DNA from: Siphonodentalium dalli
Taxonomy: Eukaryota; Mollusca; Scaphopoda; Gadilida; Siphonodentaliidae
Length of the DNA stretch: 64,000 nt
NCBI GenBank assembly: GCA_032622095.1
Contig: CP136062.1
Location: forward strand, 198,099,887-198,163,886
Direction: 5' to 3'
Shown: piece after piece, positions 46,441 to 56,950 of the stretch
How positions within the stretch are numbered: position 1 is the first letter of the stretch
Layout: each line of letters begins with the position of its first letter
The notes under the pieces: generated by a model
What the model was told of the DNA's origin: nothing
What the model saw: only the letters and a program-made list of their open reading frames with translations
The model's database searches: none
Position numbers and translations under genes: made by a program

Positions 46441-46753
46441 AGGTGTACCGTGTATATTGGCAAGCCCATAAATAGCCGCCCGCGCACTCAAGTTGTATTT
46501 GCGCTGCGTGTTCCTTGGCTGACAAATTAGACTGTATGTTATCATATCTTTCAAGTGCAAGTGAAACTATACTACAATCGTCGCAAAAAGACACGTTCAA
46601 AAGACAACCTTGGCGTCATTGTGTCTGCTTCAAGGGTACATCAGCAAATATTGATTCGATGTGACATGCAGGGAATCAGGTTACATCCTAGAGAAGTATA
46701 ATGCTACACATGTCTATAGTTGGGATCAATACATCGTTGCATCATATATGTAG

Positions 46754-47056
46754 TCATCGCGATCTTGCAGATTTGTTTTGAAACGAATAACGAATGGACC
46801 TACAAGGAACGATCTTTTTTTCCTTGCCGAAGAAAACCTTTCTAATTTCTATGACTTGAATAAGTATTTCTACGGCAACTAAACTTCGTATAAAATATTT
46901 ACAGAACTCTCTATCGATAAATTTTGATAATTTGTTATTATGGTGTGTAACATAGGAGAGGATATCTTCATATTTCAAATCGCATGTAATGGATGTATAA
47001 GGGCCAGACACGCGTTTCAATAATTCGAGGCAAAAAATGCAAGACATTTTCAACAA
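46754..47056 (-). other. Unidentified open frame, minus strand
   Basis: About 100 codons without a stop, non-repetitive, Lys/Ile/Phe-rich (it includes YEDILSYVTHHNNKLSKF and EIRKVFFGKEKK). It could be a fragment of a LINE C-terminus or of a host exon, but no motif settles it. It starts downstream of an in-frame TAG and its apparent first codon is TTG. Confidence 0.2.
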
Positions 47057-47059
47057 AGA

Positions 47060-47550
47060 AGTTTTTTGGATCTATCCGGCGAACACTGTTGAATTTCACA
47101 TATCCTTATACTGATTGTACATAAAATCTGAACAATTAGAACTATGTAGAAAAAAATTATGTTAGTACATTTGACAGGTTGAAATATAATTTCTTTTTTG
47201 CCCGTTAGGTACCCAGACCTCCTAAAATAATTAATAATTTAACAACAATCATGTAGCTCATTGTCTTGACAACGAGATGAGGCTTTATTTGAATCATAAT
47301 AATTACAGCAATGTTTAATTGCATAATATAACATCATACAGCCATATATCACAATAAAGAATAGTGTCTACACATATATCAGCCCAATGAACACACATGT
47401 TGCTATGCAGACTTGTTCATTCAAATATGGAACAATCAGCTGGAAATAGACCATGTAACTCTATGGCGTAAATAAATCTGTCTATACCTCGGACCGCCTG
47501 TTTCGCGCCGCTTGCCCGAAATGTCGATTTTCGACAGATTTCCTTCGTCA
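47060..47550. other. No feature recognised
   Basis: AT-rich. A minus-strand AATAAA at about 47285 may belong to the entry at 47555-47683. Confidence 0.35.
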
Positions 47551-47554
47551 TCCT

Positions 47555-47683
47555 TTACGCCTCAGAGGCCAACGTGTCAATTTCTACCACCATCGGGGCG
47601 ATTTCTCTTCCCCAGCGTTTCGCCACATAATCTCCGTATGAAACAAAAAAGAGCATAAGTTCATGTTTCAAACCGTCATTGGA
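47555..47683 (-). other. Possible terminal exon, minus strand, unidentified
   Basis: Downstream of an acceptor-like GAGTTTATAG, the minus strand is open for 42 codons to TAA at 47557-47555: it includes MLFFVSYGDYVAKRWGREIA and PMVVEIDTLASEA. The stretch is CpG-richer than its surroundings. A minus-strand AATAAA lies about 265 bp beyond the stop. It reads like the C-terminal piece of a real protein but I do not recognise the family. Confidence 0.3.
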
Positions 47684-47819
47684 CTATAAACTCGTTTCGC
47701 ATCTGAGAAATTAAAACGTCAACGAGGATTCTGGAAAATCAGTTTTTTGCAAAGTAGGTGTCCACCTATTTATCTGCGTAAACAGATACACTGAACAAAA
47801 CCCCGAAAATGTAGGAATT

Positions 47820-48146
47820 CTACTGTCATGGAGGGTGTTGCTCCATAAATACTGAATACCAGTTAACAGAGGGGGTGAATACTTAACATCAGATAACATA
47901 GGGTGGTGAATATTTAATATAACTTAACAGAGGGGGTGAATACTTAACATCAGTTAACAGAGGTGGTAAATACTTAAAATCAGTTAACAGAGGGGTCAAT
48001 ACTTAACATCAGTTAACAGAGGGGTCAATACTTAATATCAGTTATCAGAAGGGTGCCAGCTAACACAGGGGTGACTACTAGATACCAGATAACATAGGGT
48101 GAATACGGACTGTCAATTAAGATATAGGGATTCTTCTGAATACCAG
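47820..48146 (+). repeat. Short tandem array of TTAACAGAGGGG-TGAATAC units, left part
   Basis: Imperfect units of about 25-35 bp reading GAATACTTAACATCAGTTAACAGAGGGG. The array resumes at about 49235 after an insertion. Each unit offers a TTAA. Confidence 0.85.
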
Positions 48147-48150
48147 TTAA

Positions 48151-48551
48151 AGGCACGTGAGGCCTTAGTTGTCGAAAATATTCATATTTGTTCCAATCAC
48201 CGTAAACAGAAAAACATTAAAACGCATACAGTTTCGTTCATATATACCATGACCATCGCGTAAACAGCATGTTATCACAAAGACCTACTATATTTTACCT
48301 AAGCAAGAGCCTGATTGTGTTACAGAAGACAGCACAATGCTACTGGCTAATCACACACAAATGGCATAAACGCTCTTTATTAGTTCCATATCAGGAATTC
48401 ACCAACACAGAACGCTCTTTATGTTTACCATCATAATATAAACAAACACCAGAAAAGTAACTTTTTATACTTTTGTTTACATAACAATGGTCAAACAGAT
48501 GACAATAACATACTGTTTATGCGATATTTCTTATTTGTATACGGACAAAGT
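48151..48551 (+). mobile_element. MITE subfamily 2, right part missing
   Basis: TTAA at 48147 lies in the tandem array (TACCAGTTAA). Left end AGGCACGTGAGGCCTTAG. Colinear with 14213 onward up to GTATACGGACAAAGT (48551), where it switches abruptly to LINE sequence. The right terminus is absent. Confidence 0.85.
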
Positions 48552-48888
48552 ACCAATTATCCACTGTAGGATAAGAAACTCATGCAGTGATCTCCGCTTA
48601 GATAAGTTCGAAAATTATATAGCAGATACCCCAAACTGTAAATGTGGATACGAATATGAAAGTGATATGCACTTTTTCCTAAATTGCCCCCTATATAATG
48701 TACAAAGGTTAGAACTATACCGTAAACTGGACGACCTCAACTTTAAAATTAACAATTACAAGCAATTACTTTGGGGAAACTCAAGTGAAACTCCATCAAG
48801 GAATGAAAAGATGTTTCGCATTGTTCAGGCATATATAGCTGCAACAAAGCGTTTTGAACCGGACAATACTGATACTGATACTGAATAA
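48487..48888 (+). pseudogene. Chimeric frame: MITE start fused to LINE C-terminus
   Basis: 133 codons. The first ~21 codons are MITE sequence. From 48552 onward the frame is the C-terminal end of a LINE polyprotein, with the post-RT Cys/His cluster CKCGYEYESDMHFFLNCPLY (C-x-C-x8-H-x4-C), a following helix (VQRLELYRKLDDLNFKI) and a tail FRIVQAYIAATKRFEPDN typical of LINE ends, finishing at TAA 48886. The endonuclease and RT are missing, so it encodes no active retrotransposon. Whether the fused frame is expressed is unknown. An open C-terminus implies a fairly young LINE insertion. Confidence 0.7.
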
Positions 48889-49230
48889 ATAATTGTCTGA
48901 CTACATTAAAGCTACGGACCAAACAAATGTAAACATATAGCACATAATACCCTTCAAAACAAAGGCCACTATTTCTCAGTTTCTATTTCCATGGAGAGAG
49001 AGGGGGGCGGGCAGAACGCTAGTAGTATACAAACACAGAACCGGATTATCACACACTCTTTACACAAGTTATCTTCTCTTTTGTAGACCACATTTGCAAC
49101 CTTATCATGTATATTTTCTCTGTCATCTTGTTAAATTCATATATATATATTGTATCTGGGAGCAGGGACATTGTAAGTTGTTAAAACTTGTACCCCAATC
49201 CCGTTGTAATGAATTTACAATAAAATATGT
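48889..49230 (+). mobile_element. LINE 3' untranslated end
   Basis: Follows the LINE stop. Includes GGGAGCAGGGACATTGTAAG and ends CCGTTGTAATGAATTTACAA then TAAAATATG, a poly(A)-signal-like end, directly before the tandem array resumes. Confidence 0.55.
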
Positions 49231-49234
49231 TTAA

Positions 49235-49485
49235 AGAATACCAATTAACATGCAGAGGGTGAAAACTGAATACCTATTAAAATATGGGGTGAATGACGAA
49301 TACCAGTTAACAGAGGGAATGTATAGGAGATCGGAGTACCAGTTAAGATAGGGGTGAATCATGAATATGAGTGAACTGAGGAGTGAACCATGAATACAAG
49401 TTAACAGGGGGCGAATACCGAACACCAGTTAACAGAGGGGATGCATCCTCAATACCAATTAAGAGAGGGGGTGAGTACTGAATGT
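49235..49485 (+). repeat. Tandem array of TTAACAGAGGG units, right part
   Basis: GAATACCAGTTAACAGAGGG and variants at roughly 30-55 bp spacing. Continuation of 47820-48146. Confidence 0.8.
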
Positions 49486-49489
49486 CATA

Positions 49490-50300
49490 CTCTGTGTGGT
49501 CCCGGTGTAGAATAGGCTTACCGCCCCACAGCGAGGGGTAAGAATCCCCTGATGTGGCACTCTGTTTGCCGTGAGGTATATCCCGTGAGGTGCGGTGTAT
49601 GAGTGGATACTAGGGCGGTCGTATAACGTGAGGAATCGATCTTCATGATCCTCTTTGGTCATACAGCTCTTACAAAAGGGTGATTAGTCGACCTGACTCA
49701 ATCAATCGGCTAGGCATGCCTCTCCACGGTGTTTCAGATTATCAGATTAAATATATGTCATTTGTTGTGTTTTTTTCCTGGTTTCTAGTTGTGTGATCTT
49801 TTTTCCTGTGTGTTGTTTCTTTCGTGTCATGTCTCTTTGAATTTCGTCTTCATGACTGTTAAATGTTTCAATCTTGTAATGTTCAAACCTGTCTCGCTGT
49901 GGGGAAGTATCGGGAGGCTGCTATATGCAGTGGCTAAACGGATCACCGCTTCAGCTTTGGCGCGACCATAATTCGAAGTCCGAGGCGGCTGCTGGGCTAG
50001 TTGTCGATTATTTGCTTTTCATATGGCAACTCAAAAAGAAAAACGTAAGAATGATAACTCGTTCAGTTCCACTCATGTTGAGGTATATCCTCACTCAGTA
50101 CTTGTTCTTGGTTTTGATTCGAATGTCAAGAGACCATCTGTATTTGGTATCGATCTGTATTTGGTATCGATCTGTATTTGGTATCGATAAAATGTCACAA
50201 GGCATAGCCCGACAATTAAAATATGTCAAACCAATTTGGACCTGGCAATAAGTGGCTCTATCTGGTTGAATGTTCAAGAAACATTCAATCTGACACTCTT
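49490..50300. other. No gene recognised
   Basis: A short local triplicate GTATTTGGTATCGATCT near 50138-50185. Frames here are short and without domains. Confidence 0.4.
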
Positions 50301-50336
50301 TTGCAATTAACCCTTTACCCAACAGAACGGCCCTGT

Positions 50337-50405
50337 GCCAATGCATTCTCATATATATGCGAGTCGACCATATGTCGCCTCGCATATATAAGAGAATGCA
50401 TTGGC
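50337..50405. repeat. 69-bp palindrome, copy 2
   Basis: Same orientation as 4108-4176, differing at a few positions (CTCATATATATGCG; ATATGTCGCC). Confidence 0.9.
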
Positions 50406-50547
50406 TTAACACATGTTAAAAATGATAAAATTGTCCAAGAATGTAGAAAAATATTATAAAAAATGTTAAAAAATGTAAGAAAAAATTATAAAATTGTTAA
50501 AGAATGTTAGAAAAAATGGTAAACAGTGTTAAAAAAGATTTTTTTAG

Positions 50548-50616
50548 GCCAATGCATTCTCTTATATATGCGAGGCGACCTATGGTCGACTCGCATATAT
50601 AAGAGAATGCATTGGC
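50548..50616. repeat. 69-bp palindrome, copy 3
   Basis: The asymmetric centre reads GCGAGGCGACCTATGGTCGA, the exact inverse of copy 1. Confidence 0.9.
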
Positions 50617-50709
50617 ACAGGGCATAACTGTAACCATCACAACGTGGTCAATGAACCGGTTCCAATGATATCCATATTTGTATGGTGTTATTGAGACAGA
50701 CCGAAGCAT

Positions 50710-51240
50710 GTATATGATCAAGTTTTGTTAAAAGTGTTTGTGTCGCATTATCCCATACTACATCTCCATACTCCTTTATGGGGGCGGAAATGTATATGTT
50801 TTAAACATAATTTCTATAGTTTTACGAAGCTGAGAAAGACGACTCGAGAATCTATACCGACTTCATGTTTGACTGTATTGTTACACCTAATAGTTTGTGA
50901 CTACTTACTTGTACGATTGGTTCATTATCTAGGCTCAAGTTTAATAATGTGTCATTTGTCGGGTAAGTGACATATTTATCGATTTAGTTTTTGTAACATA
51001 TAAAAGTGACCAACCACTGCTCCGACGAAATGGATCTGTCAATGTCATATTTGAGAACTCTGGTGCATAGGTCTAATGAAAATTGTTTGGCGAAAAACAT
51101 GTGCCATCTGCATAGAGTAGGGGATTTTATCGAAGAAACAATATCGTGAATGTATAATTTACTCTGCTGATGTCACACAGACAGGACCACGCACAGTGAT
51201 TGATTGTGACAAGTGGAATTCTGCAGTAGTACTATGCTAT
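50710..51240. other. No feature recognised
   Basis: Ordinary AT-rich sequence. No domain in the short frame at 50725-50970. Confidence 0.35.
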
Positions 51241-51245
51241 ATTTG

Positions 51246-51475
51246 ATGGCTGTCGGCGGCCACGTTTTTCGTCGAAAATTGTTCAAATTTGATAGCTCTC
51301 ACCTAGAGGTGCTTCTAAACATTCATGTAAATTTTCAAATAAATTTTCCAATAATTGCGGGCTCCGGGGTGAATTTGAAATTCAAGATGGCTGTTGGTGA
51401 CCATGTTTTTTTTTTTAATTCGGTCAAAATAGGAAGCTCCCATTTAGCGGTCACCCCGAAGATCCGTATGATGTT
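51246..51475 (+). repeat. Diverged ~145-bp tandem pair
   Basis: GATGGCTGTCGGCGGCCACG / GATGGCTGTTGGTGACCATG, then TTTTT, AATTG-TC-AAAT and AGCTC-CA units, starting near 51246 and 51388. Confidence 0.6.
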
Positions 51476-51479
51476 TTGT

Positions 51480-51876
51480 GATTATCGGAGAAGGGATGTG
51501 GTCTGTAGAGTGTGCCAAAGAATTTAGCCATGCAAAGAGTGAAATCCAATATCATCTGAATGGGGGTTTAAAACAGAATTTGGCTTCTTTTTCATCTCAG
51601 TCGCTAGGTGTGGCCATTTTATTCAGTCAAAATCTTGACTTCGAAATACACAACTCTATTAAAGATGTCTCTGGAAATTACATAATAATTGACGTAACTG
51701 TAGAGAAACTTAGAATGACTATAGCTAATATATACGGCCAAACGAAGATAACCCTGAGTTCTACAATAATTTGAAGGATAAGCTTCTTAAAGTCGGTAAC
51801 ACCCAAATAAAAATATGTGGCGATTGGAATATGGTTCAGGACCAATCGATGGATACTTATCATTATAAACATATTA
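51480..51876 (+). pseudogene. LINE endonuclease fragment (APE type, L1/Tx1-like)
   Basis: The frame at 51478-51774 matches the middle of an apurinic-type endonuclease: LGVAILFSQNLDFEIHNSI then SGNYIIIDV and MTIANIYG. After a frameshift near 51743 it resumes with CGDWNMVQDQSMDTYHYKHI (about 51815-51875), the conserved GDWN metal/phosphate-binding block of L1-type endonucleases. The N-terminal part with the QETH motif and everything beyond are missing. It ends where the foldback element begins, or a few codons later if the shared end sequence belongs to the LINE. Confidence 0.75.
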
Positions 51877-54074
51877 GTCCGTGGGCCAATTCCCAGAAAG
51901 CCTCTAGTTTAGAAGTTCGCTGAACGCCCCCCCCCCCCCCTCCAACAAAGGTTTGTATACATCAAATTGAAGGTCATTATATGACGCATCCGATTTTGCT
52001 TGTTGCCCGCTTCAGATTGTGTCCCAAAATAGATTTTTCAGGGAAGACAACTCCTAACCCTAAAATAAAATAAATTTTCTTCGAGTACAAGTGTCAGCGT
52101 ATAAAAAAATGACTGCGGTTATAAAGTGAACAAGATATTGTTTATATTAATTATAGATCACCATAAAACAACTTGAGATACAACACTGGACCAATGTACA
52201 AGCTAGTTCGAAAAAAATGCGATAAATATTTTGAAATTGCGAAAAATTACTTGGATTTTGAAAAATAGTGTCACATATAATTGGCTATAACTTGTGAAAC
52301 ACAAGGGCTATTGAGGCGCAACATATCTGAAAATTTCCCCAAAGACATAGCAAAACAATTTGGATGATGGAATGCCAATTATATTTCTGTGAAAATGCGC
52401 TGTGGGCATAAACTTAACCCCAATCCCTAAAATATAATTTTTCTCAGAAAAATTAATTGTATAGTTTACACTTAGAATGCCGCATGCAAAGAAGGCTTTA
52501 GGGGCATAAAATGACACAGTGTAGAGATTGATGAAGGTGAATCATAAACAATCTTGTCTGAACGTATTCTAAGATGAATATTTGGGGGAAAATGGTGAAA
52601 AATGGTAATTTTTACTAATTTCTCAAAAATTGACAACACTGGTCCAGAATTTGTAAATTTATTAAACCTCATGAGGTTTTATGAATTGCACATGATCACT
52701 GTTTTGTCAACTATTTCATATTTTTATTTGAATTTTTGTACAAAGCCGATTATATATTTTTATATTTCAACTGGTCACATATAGCTACCTGAGGCTGATG
52801 AGTGAGACTCACGTTTTAGGGAGGTATTTTCTTATTTTCTGGCGCATTTTGTGACACTAGACACAAATTACGATATATACAGCATCGGACACTTCAGTTT
52901 GATAATTGTTTTAAGATGGCGACCAAAATGGCCACCAACATCGAATATTTTCAATCTTACCGACACAAATTAAACTGGGTTCGTCATATGCGGATAAGGG
53001 AATTAGTCATTAAGAAATGCATTCACTGGTGCTCCTCCACAAACTTATCAAGTATTCCCCCAATAAATGAGTATCTATAGTCCTTAAGATAATCAATTAC
53101 CCATTAGCTTAAATTAATTGAAACAATAGTAGGGTTCTTCGGTTTGTTTACGGGTACCAATTAACTCATCATTAACAATTCCCTTGTCCCCAGATAACGA
53201 ACTCAGCCACGTTTGTGACGGAAAGTGTGAGAAAGTTCGATTTTGTTGGCCGTTTTGGATGCCATCCTAAACTTATTGTCAAATATGTAGCGCATGTAAT
53301 GCCATATCTATTGTCATTTGTGATCACTCTCCCGACATGCGCGGCACTAGTTAAAATTCTCATTTTTTCATAAAAAAATATTTCAAATTTTAATCTTAGA
53401 TCACATTCAGACACCGTTATTTATAATTCCCTTCATCACTCTATACACTCTTTCAGTTTACGCTTCTAAAAACAACTTGACATGCAGCATTCTAAGTGTA
53501 AACTACATAATTCGTTTTTCTGCAAAAGTTATATTTTAGGGGGTGGGGTTAAGTTTACGCTCATATAACATTTTCACAGTAACACTCTTGGCATCCATTA
53601 TCAAAATCGTTTTGATATGTCAATGGGGCAATTTTTTAGCCATGTTGCGGATCAATATCCCATGTGGTTCACAAGTTATGGCCATTTATATGTGACAATT
53701 GATTTCAAAATCCAAGTCATTTTTCGCGATTTCAAAATATTTATCGTAATTTATTCTAACTAGCTCTAAGAATGGTCTAGTTTTGTATCTCGTGTCATTT
53801 TATTATCATTTCGTAATAATGTAAACGATATATTGTGCAGTTTATGACCGCAATTATTTGTTTATGCCCTGACATATGTACTCGAGAAAATTTTAATTTT
53901 GTTTTAGGGGTAAGAGTTGTCTTCCATGAAAAATCTATTTTGGGACACTTTCTGAAACGGGCAACAAGCAAAATCTGATGCGCCATATGATGACCTTTAA
54001 TTTGATATATAAAAACCTTTGTTGTGGGGGGGGGTTGCAGCCAACTCGAAAAATATCTGGTTTGGCCCACGGAC
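51877..54074. mobile_element. 2.2-kb foldback element with ~740-bp inverted arms
   Basis: Ends are GTCCGTGGGCCAA and its inverse TTGGCCCACGGAC, with TA on each outer side (51875, 54075). Arms about 51877-52620 and 53340-54074 match in inverted orientation at many blocks: ACAACAAAGG-TT-TATA, AAATAGATTTTTCA-GGAAGAC, ACTTGGATTTTGAAA-, TTGTTT-ACATTA-type, GAATGC-GCATG and GATGAAGG-GAAT. The middle (about 52620-53340) contains AAGATGGCGACCAAAATGGCC and no transposase. A TA duplication would fit a Tc1/mariner-type mobiliser, but a two-base match is weak. Confidence 0.7.
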
Positions 54075-54079
54075 TATCA

Positions 54080-54480
54080 TGGGTCTTATCATTCTTCAAT
54101 CTGTAAGTTCAGGACTTTGTCTGCTAGTACCAACTCTTATGTATTGGAACCGTTTTAATTTTGATAATAAAATCACCAAATTATCTTCAGTAAATTATGA
54201 AGAATAATAACTAGATTCAGACTCATGTGAACATTCCACCTGCATGTACATGGTCAAGCCGTTTAGAAGTTTTGTGTAAAATGTGTAGCATTACGAAACT
54301 TGTAGCAAAGCGGGAAAATCCGATCTTCTGATAAGATATTCTTTAGTGAGAAACCAACGCTATTCATGCTGTAGGAGAACAGAATGTTCCGTGCGGAAAT
54401 AGCTGCTAGGCCATATCACGGCATATCATGTCAGGTTTAAAGGTCGCGGGATGCTATTACAGGATATATTTCACTGATAA
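54080..54480. other. No feature recognised
   Basis: Short frame at 54019-54207 only. It does not continue the interrupted LINE. Confidence 0.35.
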
Positions 54481-54509
54481 TATATCACTAAACACATTGA
54501 CCTTTACTT

Positions 54510-54642
54510 GGGCTTGCCTAGCTCAGATTCTCATATAGGCATAGTTCTGGACCGATTTAACAATAGATTTTTCTTTCTCCTAACGGAGGCGATCATAAAG
54601 AAATCCCCAAATAGCCCACATGAAGTCGGGCACACCAGCTAG
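54510..54642 (+). mobile_element. Helitron-type 3' end fragment
   Basis: TTCTGGACCGATTTAACAATAG, GAGGCGATCATAAAGAAATCC and GAAGTCGGGCACACCAGCTAG, followed by T, match 56348-56458. The 5' end is absent or reduced. Confidence 0.65.
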
Positions 54643-54644
54643 TT

Positions 54645-55080
54645 AATATATTAGATTGACGATCTGTGTTGGGTATGTTTGTACAAATAACGACATTGAG
54701 CAATATTGTTCTTCGTTTCTATTTGATCACCCTGTCGGCGTATTTCACATCACTTTAAGACAGAAAACCTGCAGTACTGCAAATGCTTATAGCAGCGAGA
54801 TCTAATGGACACAAGCCGTGTGGTCGATTGCAAGCAAATAACTCTTTTATTGTTCTGCTCAGGGTGCATTTACATTGCTATAGAACTGTACACAGATCTA
54901 CACGCAGACTAGTGTAAACGGGTTGATATAGAATGCACACAAAAAGAAAACGGTATTAGTTTGTGTGAGCAAAAATCGTGTCAACGCCGAAGCATTGCGA
55001 CAGGCAACTTAGTTTTGATTAATTGTTACTCGGGCTTGGCGAATGTGTTTTAGTTTTCGTTGTCATTTCAACCCGTGTAT
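54645..55080. other. No feature recognised
   Basis: No gene or repeat partner noticed. Confidence 0.35.
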
Positions 55081-55084
55081 TTCG

Positions 55085-55560
55085 AATATTGAACACGGAC
55101 AGGGACGTGGCAACATGTTCAACGGTTGGAAATTTCATACCTGACACAACATTAGTTGTAATTTCCAAACCAACAATAGATTGAAATGATCTTGTAGTTT
55201 GATTTTCAAACATTTTATTTGGGGGTGGGGGGGGGGGGGGTATTGCTTTCGGACCAATATTTGCATAATTTCCTACTTTTTAATGAAATTTGGGCTGGAA
55301 TGGCCATCAGCTGGAAATTTTCCAACCTTATCATAGGGGCGGGTGTCAAGTTGGAAATGTCCAACACTTGGAAAGATTGTGTCCTGGTCCCTCCCCGTGG
55401 CCAGTCATCATCATCATATTTATTGTCTAACAGCTATATATAAAACTGCATGTAATTTAAGAAAACAATATTGTCCTACATTTGGTCAACATTGTCATTG
55501 GAATTGTCATCAGTTGGAAATTTTACTACTTTGGTCAAATAAAGGGTGTTGTAGCGTAAC
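55085..55560 (+). repeat. Repeat with TTGGAAATTTCATA block, copy 3
   Basis: GGACGTGGCAACA, GGTTGGAAATTTCATACCTG, GATTTTCAAACATTTTAT, GGAATGGCCATCAGCTGGAA, then repeated TTGGAAAT-TCCAA blocks. Colinear with 19490-19840. Contains a poly-G tract at about 55226-55239. Confidence 0.65.
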
Positions 55561-55564
55561 TGCA

Positions 55565-56130
55565 TGATTTTCATTCTTTCTTCGAACCATTAGCAAGTGG
55601 TATAAGGAATCAAGGATACACTTTAAATACATGCGACACATACCAAATCGCTGTTATCTGCTGATAGTCGATACATTTTTATGTCTGGCCTAAACTGACA
55701 CGACTCGCAGTGAATTGTCAATTACCAGAGTACTGATCAGCGAGCGTTCAATATTAGTAATCATGTTGTGATCACAGTAATGTGCGACACGTGACTTCAT
55801 ACAGATCTGTATACAGTTCTACATCAGTGTAAACACAGCCTCAGTCACTGCGATGTATTGTTATAGGTATATTCCGAAAGCGTGCCAATTTTCCATACGC
55901 CATTTCTCATATTGACCGTTAGAAGTCTATAAAATGCTGTCGCTTCACTTGAACCTCATATACCCACTGGGGAACAGAAGCGACCATTGGGCCACACAAG
56001 AACTTTACTTTAAGGCATGGCTAGTTCTGAAAAATCAATGGCAAAATTCTGTACGGTATTATGTGAGCCACATTACCAGTCAGTTTAAAATAATTTGGGG
56101 CTAGTTTCTAAAGTTAGGAGTACATGTATA
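55565..56130. other. No feature recognised
   Basis: No gene. Flanking sequence of the Helitron cluster. Confidence 0.35.
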
Positions 56131-56458
56131 TCTACTATAGATTTTGGAACGTTTGTCTGTGTGTATATTTGTGTGTACGTGTGTATTTGTGTTATAGACT
56201 CGAAAACTGCTCGACTGATCCGACTCGAAAATGATCTATGTTGGCCTACTCTGATCCCGGGAACAATATGAACGGGTTCAATTTCACGTGCGACCGTGAC
56301 CTTGACCTTGACATTGACCTCGCCCATATACGCCCATGTAGGCATGTTTCTGGACCGATCGAGCAATAGTTTGTCCAGACGCTGTATATTCTGCCAAGCG
56401 GGAGACGATAACAAAGCAATCCCTAAATAGTCCGGACGAAGTCGGGCACATCAGCTGG
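56131..56458 (+). mobile_element. Helitron-like element 1
   Basis: Starts TCTACTATAGATTTTGGAAC after an A. Ends with the hairpin-forming TCCGGACGAAGTCGGGC and TCAGCTGG followed by T. TC...CTRR ends with insertion between A and T and a short hairpin just before the end are the Helitron signature. The interior has GTGTGT runs and the GACCTTGACCTTGAC block. Non-autonomous: no Rep/helicase. Confidence 0.75.
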
Positions 56459-56460
56459 TA

Positions 56461-56950
56461 TCTCATATATATTTTGAAGACCTCTGTCTGTTTGTTTGTC
56501 TGTATGTTTGTCTGTATGTCATTTATACAAATCTACGATTCTCGACCGATCGGGACGAAATTTGGTACGTGTTTGTAGTTTGACCAGGCGGTCGACGTTG
56601 TCGTATTGGCGAGCCCGCGCGAAGACGAGATCTCGGAAACGGGTGGAGCTATCGACTTGAAATTTGCTATGTGAATGTATCTTGACCCGGATACGAATTT
56701 TATCGGGTCGCCGAGCCCGTGCGACGCCAGCTTCGCGCATGCGCAGACCAGATCTCGGAAACGGGTGGAGCTATCGACTTGAAATTTGCTATGTGAATGT
56801 ACCTTGACCCGGATACGAATTTTATCGGGTCGCCGAGCCCGTGCGACGCCAGCTTCGCGCATGCGCAGACCAGATCTCGGAAACGGGTGGAGCTATCGAC
56901 TTGAAATTTGGTTGTTGAATAGCCCGGACAACGTCGGGCTCATCGGCTAG
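56461..56950 (+). mobile_element. Helitron-like element 2 with internal ~122-bp tandem repeat
   Basis: Starts TCTCATATATATTTTGAAGAC after an A. Ends GCCCGGACAACGTCGGGC, CATCGGCTAG. Internally AGATCTCGGAAACGGGTGG recurs at 56628, 56750 and 56872. The minus-strand frames over it (SHSKFQVDSSTRFRDL twice) are readings of that repeat. Confidence 0.75.

Larger units (their letters stand above)
50307..50706. mobile_element. Composite element with two inverted 69-bp palindromes
   Basis: TTAA at 50307 then CCCTTTACCCAACA, as at 3955. One palindrome follows at 50337-50405. A ~140-bp spacer of AAAATGTTA-type AT-rich repeats (50406-50547) leads to a second palindrome at 50548-50616 in opposite orientation, then GGTTACAG-inverse to GACAGACCGAAG at 50706, the inverse of 4018-4107. 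The far TTAA end expected for the second half is missing. Confidence 0.6.

Noticed and set aside
56519-56862. Arg-rich minus-strand frames with repeated SHSKFQVDSSTRFRDL
   Set aside because: They arise from the 122-bp tandem repeat inside Helitron-like element 2.
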